Origin: Camellia lanceoleosa
Taxonomy: Eukaryota; Streptophyta; Magnoliopsida; Ericales; Theaceae
DNA: 64,000 nt
Assembly (NCBI GenBank): GCA_025200525.1
Contig: CM045762.1
Span: forward strand, 3,100,001 to 3,164,000
Reading direction: 5' to 3'
Position numbers and translations under genes: made by a program. Below the pieces are notes generated by a model. It did not search any database and was not told the DNA's origin. It saw nothing but the letters and a program-made list of their open reading frames with translations. This document shows positions 13,201 through 23,724 of the stretch, piece after piece. Position 1 is the first letter of the stretch. Every line of letters starts with the position of its first letter.

Positions 13201-16200
13201 AAAGTAATGTATCTGCCGCTTCTGAAGAAGATCAACTTCAACTCCAGAATTTGAGATAGTCTCAAACAAATAAGGATCAAGTGGAATATCAACCTGCAAA
13301 ATAAAGTTCACATCAAGCAGTTTTAAGGCAAGGAGACATCCGCTTCAGTTATTGCACAAACAAAATCAAGATATCAAAGATAGGTCGTGCACAAGGCTTC
13401 CCCTAATAGGTAGGCAGCCTTTCCCCACTTTTTTTCTGGAGAAGCTGGTTTCCATGACTCGAACCCATGCCACAAGGCTGGGGGCGGATAACAGTTGTCA
13501 TCGTGCAAGGTCACGACCTCTAATATATAAGGTATTAGACAGTGGAAAAAAATTTAAAATATCAGACTTACGACATATTCTGATGGGAAGCCTTCTTTCA
13601 TCGTTACATACAGTCGTTTTAGGTCCTCCGTAAAGACTACAGCAGCAACCTGCCCATAAATGCATGTAATTAGAAACTGCCTCTGGAATTCTTCATATAA
13701 TTACGGATTGTATCAACATTACTTTATGTAATGACTCCACTATAAAGAGTGTCATGAGGCCTTTAAATTTACAGGGAAATAATCTACTTTACAGCCAATG
13801 CACCTTCTTCTTAAAGATTGCATAAGTAAGCGTGCAAGATATGCATTCATGTAACTCACATGAACACCAAATTCGGTAATAAAAGGAACAAAAATTAGAG
13901 TGTCTATAAATAACTAATAATACTGATTATGGAGAAACGTCGCACAAGAAAAGGACAAAGAAAAATAAAATCTTCACCTCAGAGGAATCGAGTTTTTGAA
14001 GAAAGTATGTGTAAGGAAGTTTTGGACGGTAGCGCCACCATCTTTTAGAAATCCACAATGCCCGGGTTCCTTGAGTGTTTGTGACCTTTTCCACCACATC
14101 TTTGTGAAGACTGTTTTCCACCTCTTTCATGTCAAATTCAACAACGTACTTTGCATTTAATGAATCTAATTGCTCAGCTAATTTCTCTTTTCTAAGAATT
14201 TCCTTCCATGTTTGAAGCCTCTCACGCCATGTTTCCCTACTTTCTTGATTTTCAACTGCCAAAGCGAAATGATAAGGAAGGTTATAAGAAGCAAACAGAA
14301 CAGACCATTACAGTTGGCATAGTATTTACATAACAGCTAAGAGTGATGAACAATAACTAATCTGGCAAAGGCAACACGTCAAAAACCAAGAATAAGTCAA
14401 CCTATGGTACTATCACAAAACAGAATATTTAAAAGCAGAACATTTGATTTCAGAAATACTTAGGGATATACATCTATGCATGCACACTGATACATTATTC
14501 TTTACTCTTTCACTTAGCAAGCAATACTGACTGCCAGGAATTCCCGCTCTCCCAGATTTACAAAAAAAATATCATGTAGTAGGATGGTAAACTTGTTCGA
14601 AAGATCAAAGAGAAACAAAAGGAATATTTGAACATTTTTCCCTAAAATATTTGTACATTTTTCCTTTCCCCATAATAATTGCCATATGCTTGATTTGAAA
14701 AGAAAAATAAAAAAAGAAAAAGAAGCAGCACAGAAAACGAAGACATGACTGTGTAGTATCTCTGAATACAGAAGAAAATCAACTTGCATAAAAATTTAGC
14801 ACAGAAAAAAAAAATATAACCTCACACACACAATGAATGCAAACACTCCATTGCACACATGCAAAGAAAAAAGAAAAAAAAAACTTCATATAGCAGCTTT
14901 AAACAAAGCAACCAACCACACACATACCAACCAACCTGAAATTCTCAAGTCTTCGCTTAGCACCTTTTTTTCTTCTGTGTCCAATTTTACATCTTTTTCT
15001 ATGATTCCTCTCACATTGTCCTGAGGGGACTCAGGATCATCATCCCATGCATCTTCCCCAACATAAGAACTATCATGAATAAGTGTTCCATCAGGGCCTT
15101 CAATGAACTTCTTCAGTTTTAGACCTTTGGGGGTTGTTTTCCTCCACATACCTTTTTTAAACCTATAAAGAAGAAAGAAAATCATAAACATTGATCTATT
15201 TAAAGTCCATTTCAAGCACCCAATTAGCAATGCTCAAAGCTCAAAGCTCAAACCTGATTCTTCATATTGCACAACTCACACTGGAACTCGATGTCTACTA
15301 TATGAATCCAGTGCCATTATAGCAAGAGATGCTTCTGTCCTAAATTTTGTCTATTGTTTCCCAACCATTATTGTCATAACTGATGGGTCAATCAAGAACT
15401 AGAGAGAGAGGACTTAGAGAGAGATATTAGAGAGAGAAATTCTCAATTCAATTCAAATTCAATATACCCAAGTTAGTTACAAGTGATGTGGTACTCCTCT
15501 ATTTATAGGATACAATATCTAACACATGCTATGCACATGACACTACATCATACTCCCCCTCTTAAGAAAAGACTTGTCCTCAAGTGAAGACAACAAAATA
15601 CAACCAATACTAGAAATGAAAGACACAAACCCAAAGTACAAGATGACAACTTTTCAAGGAACTATTCTACAAGGGTAGAGGTATCATCAATGGAAGAGGC
15701 ATCCGGAAAGTACGATACAAGGTGTTGCACGTTAAAGGTATTGGATATGCCTAAATGAGGCGGTAGCTTGACTTTATAAGCATTGTCATTAATCTTGCGC
15801 AACACCTCACAAGGTCCCACCTTCTTGTCACTCAGCTTAGTGTAGGTGCCATGGGGATATCTCTCTTTGCTCAATACCACCCACACAAGATCCCTTACTT
15901 CAAACACCACTCTTCACCTATGCACATCACCGGCCGCCTTATACTTTGTATTAGACTTTTCAATTTGGGCCCTCACTTGAGAATGAATGCTCTTCATGAA
16001 CGTGGCTATTTCCTCCGCCTTAACGCTTCCTCTCCTTGAGAGTGGCAAAGGCACCAAATCCACCACACTTGAAGGCCTTGTTCCATAAACTACTTCAAAG
16101 GGAGAAGTATTTATTGTGCAGTTGATAGATGAATTGTAAGCAAATTCAGCCAAAGGAAGGATGCCATCCCAACTCTTGGGCTGATCCCCCACAAGGCACC

Positions 16201-19200
16201 GCAACAAGTTGCCAAAGCTACGGTTCACTACCTCCGTTTGACCATCGGTTTGCGGATGGAATGTAGTACTAAAACTCAAGTCCGTGCCAATTTTCCTCCA
16301 CAAAATTCTCCAAAAGTGGGCAAGGAACTTAGCATCTCTATTGGACACAATAGAAGTAGGCACCCCATGCAACTTGTAAACTTCCTTGAAGAAGAGATTA
16401 GCAATGTTTGTAGCATCCATGGTCTTCTTGCAAGGTATGAAATGTGCCATCTTGGAAAAACGGTCCACCACTACCATGATAGAATCACTCCGCCTTTGAG
16501 TAGGAGGGAGGCCCAACACAAAGTCTATACTAATGCACCGCCAAGGAGCATCTGGCACCGGTAAAGGGAGATATAGCCCCGCATTAGTGGCAGTCCCCTT
16601 GCTCCTTTGACAAATTTGACAACGCTTCACATGACGTTGCACATCCTTGGCCATGCCCGGCCAATAATAAGCATCTAGAAGCAACCGAAGGGTCTTGTCC
16701 TTACCAAAATGCCCCATCTTATAATGCTCAACCAACAAACGTGCCCTCAAGGAACAACTAGGAACACACAACTTAAGTCCACGGAAGAGGCATCCATCCC
16801 TTATCATGTAACTTGGACAATCTGTCCTATCCCCCCTTTGCAAAGCATCAAAGATCTTGGAAAAGTAAGGATTACTTGCCCAGAATGTGCGAAATTCATC
16901 AAAACCCACAACTTCATTTTTCATTTCAATCAAGAGAGTCGTTCGCCTACTCAACCCATCGGCCACCTTATTAAGAACCCCCGATTTGTGGCCCAAAGAG
17001 AATATGGATTGTTGCAAGTAGGCCACTCATTTGGCATGGCGCTTGTTAAGATGGGATCGACTATTGATGTACTCGACAGTTTCATGATCGGTGTTGAGCA
17101 CAAACTCCTTGTATGCAAGACAGTAGCTCTAATGCTTGATGGCTTGGATAATGGCATAAAATTCCAAGTCATAAGTGGAATACTTGAGCTTAGCCCCATT
17201 CAACTTTTCACTAAAGAAAGCAACGGGCCTCCCTTCTTGGCTAAGGACGCCTCCAATACCCAATCCCGATGCATTACAATCAAGTTCAAAGGTCTAGTCA
17301 AAATCCAGTAATGCCAAAATTGGAGCCTTGGTAAGCAACTACTTCAAAAGATGGAAGTTATTGGCAGCTTCCTTGCTCCACTCAAAAACTTTAAGCTTAA
17401 GAATGTTGGTCAAAAGGGCAGCGATGCCACTAAAGTTTCCGATAAATCGCTAAGGACGCCTCCAATACCCAGTCCCGATGCATTACAATCAAGTTCAAAG
17501 GTCTTGTCAAAATCCGGTAATGCCAAAATTGGAGCCTCGGTATGCAACTTCTTCAAAAGATGGAAGTTATCGGCGGCTTCCTTGCTCCACTCAAAAACTT
17601 CAAGCTTGAGAATGCTGGTCAAAAGGGCAGCAATGCTACTAAAGTTTCGAATAAATCGCCTATAGAAAGTAGCCAAACCATGAAAACTCCGTACTTCTTG
17701 GATAGTAGAAGGAGTGGGCCATTCCACAATTGCTTTAACCTTCTCCACATCCATAAGCATCCCACCCCACGAGAAGACACAACATATCCCAAGAAGATGA
17801 CTAGGTCCACGGCAAAGTTGCACTTCTTAGTGTTGCCATAAAACTTGTCTTGCCTCAAAAGTTCAAAGACTTGCCGAAGGTGGCACAAATACTCTTCCAA
17901 ACTTCGACTATAGATCAAGATATCATCGAAGTAGACCACTACACACACCCCCAAAAGTGGTTGCAACATTTGTATCATTACTCTCATAAAAGTACTCGGA
18001 GCATTGGTAAGCCCAAATGGCATCACAAGCCACTCAAATAGGCCATGAGGCATTTTAAAGACCGTTTTCCACTCATCATCGGGCTTGATACGGATTTGAT
18101 GATACCCACTTCCAAGATCAATCTTAGAAAACACCTTTGATCGGGCAAGGCAATCCAACATATCATCCAGTCTTGGAATTGGAAAGCGGTGCTTGATTGT
18201 AATCTTGTTGATTGCACGACTATCCACACACATACGCCAAGAGCGTTCCTTCTTAGGTGTCAAAAGCGCCGGAACACCACAAGGGCTAAAGCTAGGGCGG
18301 ATATACCCTTTAGCCAAAAGCTCTTCCACTTGCCCTTACAACTCCTCTTTCTCCTTTGGAGACATGCGATAAGCCGGTTTGTTTGGAAGCGCCGACCCGG
18401 GTACCAAATCAATACGATGTTGAATGTCACACATAGGAGGCAAATCGGGAGGAAGTTCTTGGGGAAAGACATTGGAATACTTTTCCAAAAGAGTAGCCAC
18501 CTCAACCTTTTGTTTAGAAGCACCCGTGTGTACAACCGGACCCAACACCAATACAATCCCAAAATCTCGACTCTCTTCCACAAACTCCTTGGAAGCAAGC
18601 AACGTAAACGTAGTGGCACTGGGAGATGACTTGGAAACATCCTTGGAAATAACCTTTTCCTTAATTGGAAGCAAGGTAAACCGGATATCATTCTTGACAA
18701 CGGTATAGGTGTTCCGTTTGCCATCATGCAAAGATTGTTGGTCATATTGCCAAGGTCACCCAAGTAGAATGTGACAAGCATCCATAGGCACTATATCACA
18801 CCATGCCTCATCAAAGTATTTTTGCCGGATAGAAAATGAAACCAAGCACCGTTTGGAAACCTTGATCTCATTGCCTTTCTTGAACCAAGATAGAGAATAA
18901 GGATAGGGATGTTCCTCCACCAGAAGATTGAGTTTGTCCACCACTTCTTGAGAAACTACGTTCTCACAACTTCCACTATCAATGATCATGTTACAAACAC
19001 GGCCACCAATGTTGCAAGTGGAATAAAAGATATTTGTACGCAACCAATCTTCTTGACTCTCTAGTTTTGGTGAGAGAAGAGTCTTCTTCAACATAAGAGC
19101 AAGACCCTCTTCTTCATCACTATCTCCACCAATTGCCACATTACCCGAAAGATCAAAGATTGGAAACATCTTCAAAGTCACCATGCTTCTCAACTTCTTC

Positions 19201-22200
19201 AATGAGAAGTGCCTTGTTCCGGTTATTACCCATGTTCTTGCGGCAAACAGAAGATCTATGCCCCGGTTCACCACACCTAAAGCATTTGAATGTTCCACCT
19301 TGTGGTGTATTTTGGTTTCCGAAAGCACCATTAGGACGAGGAGCTTGAGAGGAGGAAGCACCCTTGTCCACAAACTTGGAAGGAGGATTAGCTTTGGCAA
19401 AGCTATGAGTGGAAAGGCCCGGCCTAAAACCACTTCGAAACCCTCCTTAGGAGTATTATCCCATTTGGGAAGCACGGCGACTTTGTTGCTTCTCCACGGC
19501 TAAGGCCTGATTAGAAACTTCAGAAACACTATCTAATATGTGCAAGGCAAGAACATCTTGGATGGAAAATTTCAAGCCACCCGTTGCTCCTCACTTTCAC
19601 TTAAGTCAACCCGTGCAATGAGCTGATAAAAGGTTTCCGTGTATTCATTCACACTACCATCTTGCTTGAGAACATGAAGGCGTTGATAAACACTTTGGAG
19701 GTAGTTGAATGGTAGAAAATGGCCCTTTAACTTCTTTTTCATTTTCTCCCAATCATGGATTTTCTCCTTTCCACATCGGCAACGGTGGAGTTGAAGTTGT
19801 TCCCACCAAGCGGAAGCTCTCCCCTTCAACCGAATAGCCACGAGTTTAACTTTCTTTTCAACGGAGACCTCTCCATAGTCAAAGATCCACTCAATGGTGT
19901 TGAGCCAATCGATAAACTCATCGAGGTTGAGGTTTCCATGAAATTCGGGAAGTTCAATTTTGATATTGTTCTCCCATTTGTATTCCATCCTACCCACATC
20001 CGTTCGACACCGTCATGGGGCGCAAAAGATATTATCAAAAGAATGATGAGTATTACCTTTGGTATCATCGGAACCATCACTACCCTCAGTAAGAGGTAGG
20101 AGACGTTGCACCGTCTCGACTAACGCGGCAATTTGCCGTCTCATCTCAGCCATCTCTTCTCTTGGATACGGAATCCCATTACCCCCATGATGACCACCCA
20201 AATCTAGGATATAAGCCCTACCACGACCACCCCTACGCCCTCGACCTCATTGAGCCATTAAGCAATTCCCAAGAATATGCAGAGACACAGTAATTTCACC
20301 CAGTTGAATATTGATAAAACAGTGCACCAATTTACAATCTCAGCACAGTGAATAGATAATGTCACAACTGAGGCAGGACCCAAAATGTTGAAGACAAGAA
20401 TTGAACTCAGATTGATGCACACAGATTTAAAGAATTCGAGACTTGATATAACATAGGAAATTCAACACAGATGGATTAAAGACTCCGAGAATCACTTACC
20501 CACATGTTGATTTTAGTCAATCGAGTCCAGAACAACTTCAAAGAACAACCCATGTATGATTTCATCACAAGAGAACAAAACCCAGATTCGCAATTGTGAA
20601 AATCCAACAAACTTTGAATCGATGTGTTCTGTGATTCTAAAATCACAATGTACAACAACTTCGATTTGCGACTGTGACTCGGATCTTAACTAGGGCTTGG
20701 ACTTGAATTCGGATCTTGGCTTTGAATTCGACTGTGAGAGGCAACTTCGAAGAATCACAAGTTGAATCTTGATCACAAAAGAACAAAAAATCTTCAATCG
20801 AGCTCCCAGAAATCACGAAGGACAACTCGCGAAATCAATTCAACCCCAAGTTGCAATTCACGATTTGAGACAGATTTGCAAACCACAAGCTTCGATTCTA
20901 TGACTTGAGTTTGACAGAATTTCCACTGCTACTTCGTGATGGCTTCTCACACAACTGCGATCATGATTGTGATTTGTAATTAGGGTTTCAAATTTCACGT
21001 ACATATCTCTCCCACAATTCATACATTTAGAACATGAATTAGGAACAATAAACCATACCAAAATATGATGGGTCAATCAAGAACTAGAAAGAGAGGAACT
21101 TAGAGAGAGATATTAGAGAGAGAAATTCTCAATTCAATTCAAATTCAATGTATCCAAGTTAGTTACAAGTGACGTGGTACTCCTCTATTTATAGGATACA
21201 CTATCTAGCACATGCTATGCACATGACACTACATCAATAACCCTCTGGAATTAACTTTTCACACAATAACAATGATATAAGAGACGAATTTCGAGGTTAG
21301 GAGAGTAGTACAATCAGCATTTGCTATTCCTCATTATTTAACTGTTCTTTCTCTTCTACTAATCCTGTTTCAACACCTCATAAAAAACCATAATAGCATT
21401 CTGGTTTACATAGTAGAAACTTGAGAGTGCCTTTCTGCCCAACTAACTGGATCTGATAAAGTGCCATTGATCACCAATCCTGGCTAACAGTCAGATAAGC
21501 TAGTATTAGACTATGTATCCAGAGAAGGACGAATATTATCTCCTGATGATCACCGCTGCAATTTGCACTTGGCAATGAGCACCCATGATTATAGCTTTAA
21601 AAACTATTAGCACAACATTTTCAATAAGGCTACATTAGCATCTCTAATGATTTTTATGGCATTTTAGACAGTAATGATTGATGATAAACCATAGATAATC
21701 CAATAAAGTTGAGCATTTGGTAACAAACCAAATACCAAGGTATGCAGAGATGCCAATGAATTGGTATATAATCAACCTTTGAACAGCTCATCACGTAATT
21801 TGTATCTAAAGCTGTAGGTGAGGATTGGATGTAGAAGTGTGTGGAGTTGATCCAACCATGATATCAAGATGTTCATTTGGCCTTGGCATGATAGATATCT
21901 AGCTTGTGCTTGATCATAGCTCAATCAATCATCTAAAGGCTTAAGCTGGTTTCAGGTTTGACACACATTACAGATATATAGGTTTCATCATAGCCTGTAT
22001 AATATCAGAAAAAGCTGATGTTCCAGATTTACCACAAAGATAAGTATGAACTGAGCTTATTGCAGGATGGTAACAACCATTATAAGGATTTAAAGTTTGA
22101 AAGGGAGGATGGGAAGCTGAAAGGTGTTGGAGGTGGAAGAAATCTAAAACCTCCAGCAAATTTACAAAGCAACCAAACAAATGATTAACAACCGCCAAAC

Positions 22201-23512
22201 ACCAATTAGTGAAAGCTTTACAATAGAAACCTTAGAGCAACTATTTATCCAAAACACACATAGAGAGACTTAGAACAACAGAAGAGATTAAAAAAATACT
22301 AATCTTCAAATTCCCTTCAATTAAATAGTGGTCAGTGATAAATAGTAGGCACCTAATTTATTTATCCAAAAAAAAATAGTAGGCATCTAATTTCAGATGT
22401 CATAAATTTATCTTTGTGCCACCAATTTGCTTGATCAGCGCCAACATTTTATACCCCTGTCATGCTCACCAAAAATATAAAAATAAAAAAAAGTAATATA
22501 CTGATGTCACAATATTTAGAAAACTGATTTGGGTTTCTAAATTATGAAGATATGTGGTAAATAATTTTGAGTGTTTTGGTTTTGCAATACACACAAACAC
22601 AAGATTAAAAGCTAGATTAGATACACTGCACACAAGACATGAGTGAGATACGAAATGTACTTACTTCCTAACATTAGTGGGAGTTGGCTCAGGAATCAAT
22701 GCCTCCATATATGCATCGGTCAATTCTTTTCTTTGACGGCCTATGGATGGAGCTCGAAAGGCCGTATACACTCTTTGGCAAGAAAATAACACAACAAAAA
22801 TATAGAGCACCAAAGCACCAATTCTTTTGGGATCCCAATTCTTGACATCCTGAGAAGAACAAAACAACTATGTTGTCATGAAAATGGACCCATCCCATAA
22901 TCCCATTATGTTTGAAGTTTAAATCCCAATTTGTTTAAAAAAAAATCTAATTTTGAGTTTCTTAATACTATTATGAGATTATCAATCAATACACAAATAG
23001 CAATATAGAAAGCTATAAGACCAAAGCATGATTGAATAATTAGGAGAAACTACCTTCCACCGGTCCCACTTATTCCAATTGATGAACTCAGGAACCAACT
23101 CAGACCAGAACCGGTTAAACTCAGTCTCACCATTCTTTGCCACTTCCTGAATCCGATCCACGAGCCCAGAGGCCCTGACATTAACATCTTCCAAATCAAA
23201 CCCAGTTTCTTTCTTCACCGAATCGCCAAATTTCGACAAGAAACGCTCGGAACCGCGGCGAATTGACTGGGACAAGCTCAGCCACGAGAAACCGCCTGGC
23301 CCATTTGGATTTGAGGAGGCAAAAGCTCGGGGAAAGAGCTGTTTTTGGCGAGAAAGCTTTGGTCTGTAGTTTGAAGGCAGTGGTGAGAAAGGTCTGAAGA
23401 AAAGAAGATTTTGAGGGGTTTGGTTGAGCAGCAGTGTTCTTCTTGAAGAAGAGAAGAAAAATGGGTGTGGGTTTGGGTTTGGACTGCATTGAATTACTAC
23501 TCTAGCGTCCAT
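1121..23512 (-). CDS. FTSH12: ATP-dependent zinc metalloprotease FtsH12, chloroplastic (19 exons)
   Basis: This is a membrane AAA+ protease of the plastid envelope. In Arabidopsis, FtsH12 works with the inactive FtsHi proteins in the 2-MDa Ycf2/FtsHi complex proposed as the protein import motor. Exons from 5' to 3': 23054-23512, 22665-22849, 14936-15162, 13978-14255, 13572-13649, 13051-13293, 12826-12966, 12559-12726, 11976-12088, 9536-9752, 5791-5862, 5378-5497, 5173-5289, 4614-4790, 4048-4167, 3869-3943, 3298-3405, 2039-2119, 1121-1198. All borders are GT/AG and phases join to 1018 residues plus stop; Arabidopsis FtsH12 is about 1008. Order: transit peptide, membrane segment about 163-182, second about 440-458, Walker A GPPGTGKT 543-550, Walker B near 598-602, arginine fingers 667/670, HEAGH 779-783. 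Unlike the FtsHi proteins it keeps the zinc motif. A second in-frame ATG lies 24 nt upstream at 23536. The match to Arabidopsis is from memory, not from a search. Confidence 0.95.
1199..2038 (-). other. FTSH12 intron 18
   Basis: The intron holds no gene. Between about 1490 and 1650 two diverged direct repeats of a pyrimidine-rich unit (AAGACTCCCCCTCCCCGAGG type) lie about 110 bp apart and end in an A-rich tract, which suggests an old SINE or LINE tail. The remainder is AT-rich intronic sequence. Confidence 0.5.
2690..3071. repeat. Tandem duplication of about 185 bp in FTSH12 intron 17
   Basis: The sequence from about 2690 to 2877 is repeated from about 2879 to 3071. Both copies contain TTCAAGAGATTGTGCCACAG and ATAGATATCACTAAGCTAG. 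The copies differ by scattered substitutions and a small insertion, so the duplication is not recent. Confidence 0.85.
4254..4292. repeat. Compound TA/GA microsatellite in intron 14
   Basis: A run of TA dinucleotides is followed directly by a run of GA dinucleotides within intron 14, about 90 bp from the acceptor side of exon 15. It is likely to vary in length between individuals. Confidence 0.9.
4614..5289 (-). CDS. FTSH12: FTSH12 exons 13-14: zinc protease core
   Basis: Exon 13 (5173-5289) holds HEAGH, the HEXXH zinc site with the catalytic glutamate. Exon 14 (4614-4790) holds the downstream acidic zinc ligand region [10 protein letters not shown]. Both halves of the metal site are intact, which separates this protein from the proteolytically dead FtsHi paralogues. 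Intron 13 between them contains a small element with 13-bp inverted ends that stops 17 bp short of exon 13. Confidence 0.9.
4867..5155. mobile_element. Small inverted-repeat element (MITE-like) in intron 13
   Basis: The element is about 289 bp, bounded by perfect 13-bp inverted ends: GTTGCATGGACTC at 4867-4879 and GAGTCCATGCAAC at 5143-5155. It codes for nothing. It fills most of intron 13 and ends 17 bp from exon 13, beside the splice donor. I see no clear target duplication, so the superfamily is unassigned. A fold-back structure or a composite of two facing repeats is also possible. Confidence 0.6.
6397..6465 (+). mobile_element. Very short 5'-truncated LINE tail with target duplication
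   Basis: A 69-bp insertion ends TTCTTAATAAACTTTACTTA followed by a short A run, typical of plant LINE 3' ends. It is flanked by an 11-bp direct repeat TTATCTGCYAA (6386-6396 and 6466-6476). Only the 3' tip was integrated. Confidence 0.7.
6585..7621 (-). pseudogene. LINE C-terminal region with zf-RVT domain, frameshifted
   Basis: Two overlapping frames carry the LINE linker ([12 protein letters not shown], then [15 protein letters not shown]) and the zinc-binding domain ([16 protein letters not shown], then [11 protein letters not shown]). These follow the RT in the usual LINE order. Frameshifts between them show pseudogenisation. The Cys/His pattern of the zf-RVT domain is still visible. Confidence 0.8.
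7709..8689 (-). pseudogene. LINE reverse transcriptase fragment
   Basis: The longest intact LINE frame is 326 codons. It begins within the RT fingers ([20 protein letters not shown]) and includes the catalytic YADD box ([10 protein letters not shown]) near residue 190. The first catalytic aspartate region reads KLAIEKAYD, where LINEs usually have an aspartate, so the enzyme was probably dead even before the frame broke. The upstream RT residues sit beyond a stop codon at about 8725, and the downstream part continues in other frames. Confidence 0.85.
9536..12726 (-). CDS. FTSH12: FTSH12 exons 8-10: AAA+ ATPase core
   Basis: Exon 8 (12559-12726) carries the Walker A motif GPPGTGKT. Exon 9 (11976-12088) carries Walker B with the acidic pair in FVDEIDA, and the pore-side [18 protein letters not shown] helix. 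Exon 10 (9536-9752) carries the second region of homology, ATNRPDELD through GRIDRR, with both arginine fingers. All catalytic ATPase residues are present, so ATP hydrolysis is expected. Exon 9 ends with a split Glu codon finished in exon 10, across an intron of 2.2 kb that contains LINE relics. Confidence 0.9.
10600..10960 (+). mobile_element. LINE relic (zf-RVT region), plus strand, intron 9
   Basis: Short plus-strand frames read [11 protein letters not shown] and, in another frame, [17 protein letters not shown] followed by SVNHLC, the N-terminal half of the LINE zf-RVT domain. It has frameshifts and stops, no tail and no target duplication that I can see. Confidence 0.6.
10935..11215 (-). 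mobile_element. LINE relic (zf-RVT region), minus strand, intron 9
   Basis: The minus strand encodes [15 protein letters not shown] and [18 protein letters not shown], the C-terminal half of the LINE zf-RVT domain. It abuts the plus-strand relic at a T run near 10965-10978. The two share overlapping parts of the domain, so they are two insertions, not one inverted copy. The rest of intron 9 (9753-11975) is AT-rich with a GA tract near 11718 and no gene. Confidence 0.65.
13383..13527 (+). mobile_element. Au-SINE-like relic in intron 5
   Basis: The stretch reads GTGCACAAGGCTTCCCC, then a pyrimidine-rich block, then ATGACTCGAACCCATGCCAC, in the order seen in the tRNA-derived Au SINE family of angiosperms. 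The TCGAACC core resembles an RNA polymerase III B box. The copy is diverged and its 3' end is blurred. Confidence 0.55.
14256..14935 (-). other. FTSH12 intron 3
   Basis: This is a 680-bp AT-rich intron with GTTGGT donor and TTGGCAG acceptor on the minus strand. I see no mobile element or conserved feature in it beyond A-rich tracts near 14700-14890. Confidence 0.7.
15381..15550 (-). repeat. G1 3' LTR
   Basis: This 170-bp terminal repeat is the 3' LTR because the element lies on the minus strand. It is preceded on that strand by a purine-rich tract (AAGAGGGGGAGTA, 15551-15563), the expected polypurine tract. It contains a TATTTATAGG-like box and repeated GAGAGA motifs. Confidence 0.9.
15662..17320 (-). 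pseudogene. G1 RNase H and integrase
   Basis: RNase H motifs ([22 protein letters not shown]) are followed by an integrase with its zinc-binding part (GHFGKDKT, then CQICQRSKG) and catalytic core ([33 protein letters not shown]). The C-terminal domain ([18 protein letters not shown]) is in a second frame at 15662-15910. No chromodomain is evident. There is a TAG stop in RNase H at about 17130. Confidence 0.88.
17241..17658 (-). repeat. 209-bp tandem duplication inside G1 pol
   Basis: Bases 17241-17449 are repeated at 17450-17658, both copies beginning CTAAGGACGCCTCCAATACC on the plus strand. The unit spans the RT thumb to RNase H start, so the connection region is encoded twice. The copies differ at about a dozen positions. 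Confidence 0.9.
17619..18731 (-). pseudogene. G1 reverse transcriptase
   Basis: This is a Ty3-type [22 protein letters not shown], then [17 protein letters not shown], then the catalytic box [11 protein letters not shown] and [12 protein letters not shown] stop near 18340 separates the protease-RT linker from the RT, and a frameshift near 17760 precedes the thumb and RNase H. The region is non-functional as read. Confidence 0.88.
18756..19475 (-). pseudogene. G1 zinc-knuckle and aspartic protease region
   Basis: A 239-codon frame contains the protease core ([20 protein letters not shown], active site DSG) and ends in HILLG. An overlapping frame at 19153-19371 carries the CCHC knuckle. The frame change between them shows a frameshift. 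The protease would normally mature the Gag-Pol polyprotein. Confidence 0.82.
19572..20258 (-). pseudogene. G1 gag
   Basis: The first ATG is at 20258, but the fourth codon is a stop (CAA TGA), followed by an Arg/Gly-rich stretch. The gag core is clear downstream: [19 protein letters not shown] and [13 protein letters not shown] match the retrotransposon gag domain. The stop and a frameshift near 20000 mean no full gag can be made. The zinc knuckle [14 protein letters not shown] lies further on at about 19265-19310 in a different frame. Confidence 0.85.
21066..21236 (-). repeat. G1 5' LTR
   Basis: This 171-bp LTR is nearly identical to 15381-15550. On the minus strand it is followed by TATTTTGGTATGG, which only partly resembles the usual initiator-Met primer binding site, so the primer is uncertain. 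About 800 bp of leader without coding capacity (20259-21065) follow. Confidence 0.88.
21242..22664 (-). other. Proximal part of FTSH12 intron 2
   Basis: This is AT-rich intron sequence between the donor of exon 2 and retrotransposon G1. I see no gene or recognisable repeat in it. Confidence 0.6.
22665..22849 (-). CDS. FTSH12: FTSH12 exon 2: first membrane segment
   Basis: This exon encodes residues 154 onward ([15 protein letters not shown]...). It includes one hydrophobic stretch of about 18-20 residues ([16 protein letters not shown]) that should anchor the protein in the inner envelope. It leaves two bases of a split Lys codon, completed by the first base of exon 3 more than 7.5 kb away, beyond the retrotransposon in intron 2. 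Confidence 0.85.
23054..23512 (-). CDS. FTSH12: FTSH12 exon 1: transit peptide and plastid-side N terminus
   Basis: This exon encodes residues 1-153 and ends after the codons for WDRWK at a GTAGTT donor. The first 70 or so residues are rich in Ser, Pro, Arg and Lys with almost no acidic residues, as expected of a chloroplast transit peptide. The start MDARVV at 23512 is preferred because it opens a typical transit peptide. An upstream in-frame ATG at 23536 would add MKIKKSKA and cannot be excluded. Confidence 0.85.
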
Positions 23513-23720
23513 TGCTTTTGACTTTTTAATTTTCAAATTTTTTTCAGAATTATAGATAGATAGATAGATAGATAGAGATTTTGGAAGAGAAGTAGCATGA
23601 AATCTGCTGGTGCTACTGCAGCTGTATGAGCAGCCCCCCGCACTGGTTCTTGTGAGGGAGGGGGGTTAAGGAGGGTTTTATTCTTTATCCTTTACCCCAA
23701 TCCAAATCCAAATTAATATT
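23513..23720 (-). promoter_or_regulatory. FTSH12 5' leader and proximal promoter with GATA microsatellite
   Basis: The sequence upstream of the start carries a TAGA/GATA tetranucleotide tract at about 23553-23577 and a GC-richer patch near 23620-23665. I cannot place the transcription start or a convincing TATA box. The neighbouring retrotransposon T begins about 2.1 kb further upstream. Confidence 0.5.
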
Positions 23721-23724
23721 GGCC

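Larger units (their letters stand above)
15381..21236 (-). mobile_element. Ty3/gypsy LTR retrotransposon G1 in intron 2
   Basis: The element is 5856 bp, in the same orientation as FTSH12. Its 170-171 bp LTRs begin TGATG and end CATCA, and a perfect 5-bp target duplication ATAAC flanks it (15376-15380 and 21237-21241). Domains occur in Ty3/gypsy order: gag, zinc knuckle, protease, RT, RNase H, integrase. Several stops and frameshifts and a 209-bp internal duplication make it defective. The LTRs differ at only a few positions by eye, so insertion is relatively recent. Clade not assigned. Confidence 0.93.
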
